A DNA stretch of 18,665 bases from Alistipes sp. (lineage in GTDB: Bacteria; Bacteroidota; Bacteroidia; Bacteroidales; Rikenellaceae). A program made the translations under genes and the position numbers. The notes under the pieces are model-generated. The model saw only the letters and a list, made by a program, of their open reading frames with translations, did no database searches and was not told the origin of the DNA. The DNA lies in contig JAHZDG010000022.1 in assembly GCA_019422485.1 (NCBI GenBank), positions 1-18,665 on the forward strand, given 5' to 3'. Each line of letters opens with the position of its first letter. Within the stretch, counting starts at the first letter, position 1. Shown in pieces: positions 14,833 through 18,665 of this stretch.

Positions 14833-15786
14833 ATGAAAGATGTCTTGTCGCAGGGGGAATTCGGTCTGATTGAACAGATTCGGCGTCAATTCGGAGATAT
14901 AGCCCATGAGGGAATGACCGGTATTGGGGATGATTGTGCGATTCTGCCTCAAGGGAATGGCCTCTCCTGGGTGGTGACGACGGATATGCTGGTGGAAGAT
15001 GTGCATTTTTTGCGGGCGCATATTTCACCGTTCGATCTGGGATATAAATCCTTGGCGGTCAATTTGAGCGATGTGGCGGCTATGGGAGTGGCGCCTTGTG
15101 CCTCGTTTCTCAGTATCGCCCTGCCGTCTGACTTGCCGTCTGACTGGATGGAAGCCTTTCTGGCAGGGTATCATGCCCTATCCGCCCGCTATCGTGTTCC
15201 GTTATTGGGTGGAGATACCACCTCTTCGAAAGAGGGTCTTTCGATCAGTGTGACCGCCATGGGGCAAGGAGATGACTCCTTACTGAAACGTAGGAGTGAC
15301 GCTATTCCAGGGGATATGATCTTGGTTTCCGGTCGATTGGGGGATTCAGCTCAAGGATTACATGATCTGTTGTCCGGACGTTTGGATTCTCCGTTTATTG
15401 CGATTCATCACCATCCCGAACCGGCTGTCGAAGAGGGCGTTTGGTTGGGTGCGCAGTCGGCGGTACATGCTATGATGGACCTCTCGGATGGGTTGGCTTC
15501 CGACTTGAAACATATCTTGAAAGCCTCTCGAGTGGGTGCTGAAGTATCTGTTGAGAAAATACCGACTCGAGTATCTGTAGAATTGGCTGTTACGGGTGGC
15601 GAAGATTATCAGTTGTTGTGTACGGCGGAGGCTGCGGCAGTTCCGATTTTGCAACAACAGTTTGAAGCCCGTTTCGGTCGGCCGCTTTATGCGATCGGGC
15701 AAATTACTGCGGATGAGCCCCGGATTATCTGGCGGCAAAATGAACGGGAGATTCATCCCGACTGGAAAGGTTTTACCCATTTTTAA
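14833..15786 (+). CDS. thiL: Thiamine-monophosphate kinase
   Basis: 317 aa. It phosphorylates thiamine monophosphate to thiamine diphosphate, the active cofactor, in the last step of the pathway. It has the PurM/ThiL-type ATP-binding fold. Recognisable blocks are GIGDDCAIL (30-38), TTDMLVEDVHF (49-59), KSLAVNLSDVAAMGVAP (72-88), GGDTTSS (126-132), MDLSDGLASDL (215-225) and TGGEDYQLL (254-262). Metal and ATP ligands in these blocks look intact. The link between IPTR (243-246) and TGGEDYQ is only seven residues, shorter than in other ThiL proteins as I recall them, and contains a repeated VSVE (see findings). The ATG at 14833 is the first in frame after the -7 box at 14790. thiD follows 18 nt later. 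Confidence 0.95.
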   Translation: MKDVLSQGEFGLIEQIRRQFGDIAHEGMTGIGDDCAILPQGNGLSWVVTTDMLVEDVHFLRAHISPFDLGYKSLAVNLSDVAAMGVAPCASFLSIALPSDLPSDWMEAFLAGYHALSARYRVPLLGGDTTSSKEGLSISVTAMGQGDDSLLKRRSDAIPGDMILVSGRLGDSAQGLHDLLSGRLDSPFIAIHHHPEPAVEEGVWLGAQSAVHAMMDLSDGLASDLKHILKASRVGAEVSVEKIPTRVSVELAVTGGEDYQLLCTAEAAAVPILQQQFEARFGRPLYAIGQITADEPRIIWRQNEREIHPDWKGFTHF

Positions 15787-15804
15787 AACGATTTATTGCG
15801 GAAC

Positions 15805-16629
15805 ATGAGCTCATATACGACTTATCCACGCGTTCTTTCGATTGCCGGGTCGGACAGCGGAGGGGGTGCCGGCATTCAGGCCGATATGAAAGCCATTTCG
15901 GCTTGTGGTGGTTATGCGGCTACGGCCATTACGGCGGTTACGGCCCAGAATACATTAGGTGTCAAGGCAATCCATGTGGTTCCGGCCGAGATGGTCGAGG
16001 CACAGATCGAGGCTGTCTTGGAAGATATTGGGGCTGATGTCGTCAAATTGGGGATGCTTCCCAATGCCGAGATTGTCGAGGCGGTTGCCCGGCAGTTAAA
16101 CCGATTCCATATACGGAAGGTGGTTCTCGATCCGGTGATGATTTCTACTTCCGGTCATCAACTGATCGACGCCCAAGCCGTTGAAGCGATTCGGGAGCGT
16201 CTGTTTCCCTTGGCCTCTCTGATTACGCCCAATATTCCCGAGGCCGAATATCTGACGGGAATTCATATCGAGACAGAAGCTGATTTTGCAGCGGTCTCGG
16301 CGGCTTTTCGAAAACAAAAGGTGGATTCTATTCTATTAAAAGCTGGGCATTTACAACAGGATAGCTTAATTGATCATTTATATACTCCACAAGAGGAATA
16401 TCGGTATCGTTATGAGCGGGTCGATACGCCCAATACCCATGGGACGGGCTGTACCCTCTCCTCTTCGATTGCCGCTTTTTGGGCGGCCGGATACGCTTTG
16501 CCGGAAGCGGTCGATCGGGCCGAACAGTACATTCACCAAGCCATTCTGAGCGGGCAGGCTTATCGATTGGGAGGCGGACATGGTCCGGTAGACCATTTTT
16601 ATCGCTTCCGCCGGGATTCAGAGCAATAA
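15805..16629 (+). CDS. thiD: Hydroxymethylpyrimidine/phosphomethylpyrimidine kinase
   Basis: 274 aa, ribokinase-fold enzyme. It phosphorylates hydroxymethylpyrimidine and its monophosphate to supply the pyrimidine half of thiamine. The family motifs are all present: AGSDSGGGAGIQAD (14-27), GGYAATAITAVTAQNT (35-50), LDPVM (108-112), TPNIPEAEYLTG (141-152) and DTPNTHGTGCTLSSSIAA (207-224), with the anion hole and catalytic Cys216. The frame can be read from TTG at 15796, but the ATG at 15805 gives the normal N-terminus. It is complete as a stand-alone ThiD; no ThiE fusion is seen. It lies 18 nt after thiL and 29 nt before the division gene, so all three may share a transcript. Confidence 0.96.
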   Translation: MSSYTTYPRVLSIAGSDSGGGAGIQADMKAISACGGYAATAITAVTAQNTLGVKAIHVVPAEMVEAQIEAVLEDIGADVVKLGMLPNAEIVEAVARQLNRFHIRKVVLDPVMISTSGHQLIDAQAVEAIRERLFPLASLITPNIPEAEYLTGIHIETEADFAAVSAAFRKQKVDSILLKAGHLQQDSLIDHLYTPQEEYRYRYERVDTPNTHGTGCTLSSSIAAFWAAGYALPEAVDRAEQYIHQAILSGQAYRLGGGHGPVDHFYRFRRDSEQ

Positions 16630-16635
16630 AATACG

Positions 16636-16643
16636 TATCTTTA
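16636..16643 (+). promoter_or_regulatory. Possible internal -7 box before the DivIC-like gene
   Basis: TATCTTTA, one base from TAnnTTTG, lies 7 nt after the thiD stop. It could start a separate transcript near 16649 for the division gene. No -33 box is evident. Confidence 0.3.
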
Positions 16644-16658
16644 CCGAAAATTCAACGG

Positions 16659-16946
16659 GTGAAAGCGTTCGTGCAAAAAATACTGAAAGACCAACGTCTC
16701 TGGGTGATTTCTATTGTGATTTTCGTCCTGTTGATCGCTGTGTTCGATAAGAATAATCTGATCGAAGCCTGGCGTCTGAAGCAGGATCTGAATGAACTGG
16801 AGGCCCAGAAAGAGTATTACCAGGAAAAAATCACCCAGGACAGCACCTTGCTTGAAAACCTCAAAGACGATGCTTTTTTAGAGCGTTATGCCCGTGAACA
16901 CTATCTGATGAAGCGCGATGGAGAGGTGATCTACGTATTTAAATAA
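16659..16946 (+). CDS. Septum formation initiator (DivIC/FtsB-like)
   Basis: 95 aa small bitopic membrane protein. It has a short cytoplasmic start, one membrane helix (about 14-29, LWVISIVIFVLLIAVF), then a periplasmic coiled coil (about 35-68, rich in Leu/Glu/Gln) and the family tail FLERYAREHYLMKRDGEVIYVF (73-94, charged and aromatic). This order is diagnostic for PF04977. FtsB/DivIC binds FtsL and FtsQ/DivIB and helps activate septal wall synthesis. No ATG precedes the membrane helix in this frame close to the thiD end; GTG at 16659 or GTG at 16671 are the candidates, and I chose the first. The frame is open further upstream inside thiD, but that part is a shadow. It ends 40 nt before the convergent queE stop. 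Confidence 0.87.
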   Translation: MKAFVQKILKDQRLWVISIVIFVLLIAVFDKNNLIEAWRLKQDLNELEAQKEYYQEKITQDSTLLENLKDDAFLERYAREHYLMKRDGEVIYVFK

Positions 16947-16986
16947 TCAAAGAAGATAATCCTGTACAATATGTTGTATCCCAGTC

Positions 16987-17622
16987 TTAAGGGATATGCA
17001 TATACTTGTGCGTCTGGATGGAGATATTCCAACGCGGATGCGCTTTGGCGTATTCGACGACGGCACTCATGACCGCATCGCTTCGACTCCATTCCGGTTG
17101 TAAATAGAGCATGCAGTGATCGCTGACGCGGGCCGCATTGGCTTCGGCCCAACGGAAATCTTCTTCAGTTTCGATGATCACTTTTAACTCATCGGCACGT
17201 GGAAAAATAGTGTCGACCGGCGGATTCTGCTTTTTGGGCGAAAGGCAGATCCAATCGAACGATCCGCTCAACTCATGAGCCCCTGAAGTTTCCAGAAAAA
17301 TCTGCAATCCCCGGGCATGCAGGGCTTCGGTCAGCGGCCCCAGAGGGTACAGCGAAGGTTCACCTCCTGTAATTACCATAGCCTGAGCTGGATAAGAGGC
17401 TGCCCGTTCCACAATGGTTTCGATGTCGACCGGCGGAAAGTGACGGGGATTCCATGTCATTTTGGCGTCGCACCAGCGGCATCCTACGTCACAACCCCCT
17501 AATCGAATGAAATAGGCCGGTTTTCCGCTATGGAATCCCTCGCCCTGAATCGTGTAGAAATCTTCGACCAGCGGAAGTTTACGTCCGCCGTCCAACAATG
17601 CCTCGTTATCTTGCCAGTTCAT
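16987..17622 (-). CDS. queE: 7-carboxy-7-deazaguanine synthase
   Basis: 211 aa radical SAM enzyme. It contracts 6-carboxy-tetrahydropterin to 7-carboxy-7-deazaguanine on the way to queuosine and other 7-deazapurines. The N-terminus holds FYTIQGEG (22-29), then the iron-sulfur triad Cys44, Cys48 and Cys51 in GGCDVGCRWCD, with the CxxxCxxC spacing. GGEPS (86-90) is the SAM-binding motif, ETSG (111-114) and SPKK (128-131) are typical, and the chain ends with the SIQTHKYMHIP signature. All expected features are present. The ATG at 17622 lies inside the end of hpt, with a 17-nt overlap in another frame, so translation is probably coupled to hpt. No preQ1 riboswitch could precede it in this arrangement, and no other que gene is in the window. 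Confidence 0.95.
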   Translation of the reverse strand: MNWQDNEALLDGGRKLPLVEDFYTIQGEGFHSGKPAYFIRLGGCDVGCRWCDAKMTWNPRHFPPVDIETIVERAASYPAQAMVITGGEPSLYPLGPLTEALHARGLQIFLETSGAHELSGSFDWICLSPKKQNPPVDTIFPRADELKVIIETEEDFRWAEANAARVSDHCMLYLQPEWSRSDAVMSAVVEYAKAHPRWNISIQTHKYMHIP

Positions 17623-18178
17623 AAATACCTCTCAAATTCCGTCCCATCTGATTGTAATCCAGTCCAAACCCAACAACAAAACGATCGGGGATTTCCAGTG
17701 CACGATAGTCAATCCGATAGGACTTTTTATAGGCATCGGGTTTGAAAAGCAGTGTGGCTACCGCTACACTGGCCGGTTGATGTCCCGCGAGCGAACGCAT
17801 CAGGTAGTCGATGCTGGAGCCCGTATCGACAATGTCTTCGACGATGATGACATGTCTTCCCTGCAGGCTGTTGGTCAGCCCGATGAGTTCCTGTACGCGA
17901 CCGCTGGAGGAGGTGCCCCGGTACGAAGCAATTTTGACGAACGAGGTTTCGCACACACAGTTGATGCGTTGCACCAATTCGGCCATAAACATGAACGATC
18001 CGTTCAGTACACCCAAAAACAGCGGCAATTCTTTGTCTTTGTAATCCTGATTGATCTGTTGGGCCACCCGTTCGATGGCTTCCATTACCTTTTCATGCGG
18101 AATCAATGGGCGGAACTCTTTGTCGGCCAGTCTAACCCAGGTGTCGTGGGCGTCATTTATCTTGGAAATCGTTTCCAT
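17606..18178 (-). CDS. hpt: Hypoxanthine (guanine) phosphoribosyltransferase
   Basis: 190 aa type I phosphoribosyltransferase. It joins hypoxanthine, and often guanine, to PRPP to give IMP or GMP for purine salvage. The PRPP-binding motif VIIVEDIVDTGSS is at 110-122. LFLGVLNGSFMFMAEL (53-68) is the pyrophosphate-loop region, and the KSYRIDYRALEIPDRFVVG block followed by GLDYNQMGRNL (152-182) carries base-recognition residues and is diagnostic for Hpt. The ATG at 18178 follows a short leader of about 17 nt from the -7 box at 18209-18202. The 3' end overlaps queE by 17 nt. It is divergent from purE across 68 nt, so salvage and de novo purine genes share one small control region. Confidence 0.96.
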   Translation of the reverse strand: METISKINDAHDTWVRLADKEFRPLIPHEKVMEAIERVAQQINQDYKDKELPLFLGVLNGSFMFMAELVQRINCVCETSFVKIASYRGTSSSGRVQELIGLTNSLQGRHVIIVEDIVDTGSSIDYLMRSLAGHQPASVAVATLLFKPDAYKKSYRIDYRALEIPDRFVVGFGLDYNQMGRNLRGIYELAR

Positions 18179-18201
18179 TGCCAGGTTTTTACTTATCTTT
18201 G
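18172..18201 (+). promoter_or_regulatory. purE promoter
   Basis: TATCTTTG (18194-18201) is an exact -7 match with TTTC (18172-18175) 18 bp upstream as partial -33. The start near 18208 leaves about 40 nt before the purE ATG. The -33 element overlaps the hpt start codon region. Confidence 0.6.
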
Positions 18202-18232
18202 CAAAAGTATAGATTAATTCTCCAATAATAAA
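18202..18232 (-). promoter_or_regulatory. hpt-queE promoter, back to back with the purE promoter
   Basis: On the minus strand TACTTTTG (18209-18202) matches TAnnTTTG, with a weak TTTA (18232-18229) 19 bp upstream. Its -7 box directly abuts that of purE, so the two polymerase footprints would overlap. Confidence 0.45.
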
Positions 18233-18246
18233 ATTATCGCTGCATT

Positions 18247-18665
18247 ATGACACCCAAAGTCAGCATCATCATGGGCAGCACCTCCGATATGAAGGTGATG
18301 GAAGCCGCTGCCAAATTTCTGGATGAAATGGAAATTCCTTACGAAATCAATGCCCTTTCGGCCCATCGGGTTCCCGAATTGGTGGTCGATTTCGCTAAGA
18401 ACGCTCATAAACGAGGCATTCGTGTGATTATCGCCGGAGCCGGTGGAGCCGCTCACCTGCCGGGGATTATCGCAGCCTTGACGCCGCTGCCGGTTATCGG
18501 GATTCCGATCAAGTCTTCCAACTCCATCGACGGTTGGGACAGCATTCTCTCTATTCTGCAAATGCCTGCCGGGATTCCGGTGGCTACGATGGCCCTGGAC
18601 GGTGCTCGTAACGGGGCGATTCTGGCGGCTCAGATCATGGCTTCCGGCGATGAAGCGGCTACGGA
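18247..18665 (+). CDS. purE: N5-carboxyaminoimidazole ribonucleotide mutase, 3' end cut by window
   Basis: The first 139 residues are visible; the full protein should be about 160-170. Class I PurE moves the carboxyl group of N5-CAIR to give CAIR in de novo purine synthesis. The substrate-binding motif GSTSD (10-14), the catalytic His40 in SAHRVP, and AGAGGAAHLPG (63-73) with His70 are intact, and the later segment PIKSSNSIDGWDSILSILQMP (87-107, class I pattern) follows. The downstream VATMALD (112-118) takes the place of the usual VATVAI-type stretch. The ATG at 18247 begins MTPKVSIIMGSTSD, leaving no doubt about the start. It is divergent from hpt. No purK is visible to the left; the right side is outside the window. 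Confidence 0.95.
   Translation, partial: MTPKVSIIMGSTSDMKVMEAAAKFLDEMEIPYEINALSAHRVPELVVDFAKNAHKRGIRVIIAGAGGAAHLPGIIAALTPLPVIGIPIKSSNSIDGWDSILSILQMPAGIPVATMALDGARNGAILAAQIMASGDEAAT

Noticed and set aside
1..18665. CRISPR arrays, tRNA or rRNA genes, insertion sequences, defence or secretion modules
   Set aside because: None was seen on reading both strands; all substantial frames are accounted for by housekeeping genes and no intergenic stretch exceeds about 230 bases.

Overview
The window comes from a Bacteroidetes chromosome, most likely order Bacteroidales. The main signs are promoter elements of the TAnnTTTG (-7) type in front of many genes, few Shine-Dalgarno sequences, a YidC with the long Bacteroidetes periplasmic domain and basic tail, a RINSAH-type pyruvate kinase, and base composition near 50% GC by eye. 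The genus cannot be fixed from sequence alone. No mobile element, CRISPR array, tRNA, rRNA or defence module is visible; every gene looks like core metabolism or cell maintenance.

Layout. (1) 1-140: the 3' end of an L-serine dehydratase gene (+), then a bidirectional terminator. (2) 260-5891 (-): a tight three-gene operon transcribed in the order DUF349 five-repeat protein, pyrG (CTP synthase), yidC (membrane insertase). (3) 5892-6116: a divergent control region with a Bacteroidetes-type promoter for the operon, an inverted repeat, and three phased direct half-sites in front of an OmpR-family response regulator (6117-6794, +) that has no adjacent histidine kinase. (4) 6878-7678 (-): a secreted M48 zinc protease. 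(5) 7825-10463 (+): crcB (fluoride channel), pta, ackA. (6) 10636-12625 (+): phosphate butyryltransferase and butyrate kinase. (7) 12748-14665 (-): aroQ then pyk, convergent with the butyrate kinase gene across two terminators. (8) 14833-16946 (+): thiL, thiD and a DivIC/FtsB-like division gene. (9) 16987-18178 (-): hpt and queE overlapping by 17 nt. (10) 18247 to the end (+): the start of purE, divergent from hpt.

How the genes fit together. The centre of the window gathers pyruvate and acyl-CoA metabolism. Serine dehydratase and pyruvate kinase make pyruvate. Pta-AckA turns acetyl-CoA into acetate plus ATP. Ptb-Buk does the same for butyryl or branched acyl-CoA. Three ATP-forming substrate-level phosphorylation enzymes (AckA, Buk, Pyk) lie within about 5 kb, as suits a fermenting anaerobe. 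The right end joins thiamine diphosphate synthesis, cell division, purine salvage, 7-deazaguanine synthesis and de novo purine synthesis.

Nothing here is convincingly a new system. The observations most worth following are the uncharacterised five-repeat DUF349 protein cotranscribed with pyrG-yidC, the phased half-sites before the kinase-less response regulator, and the face-to-face -7 boxes shared by hpt and purE.
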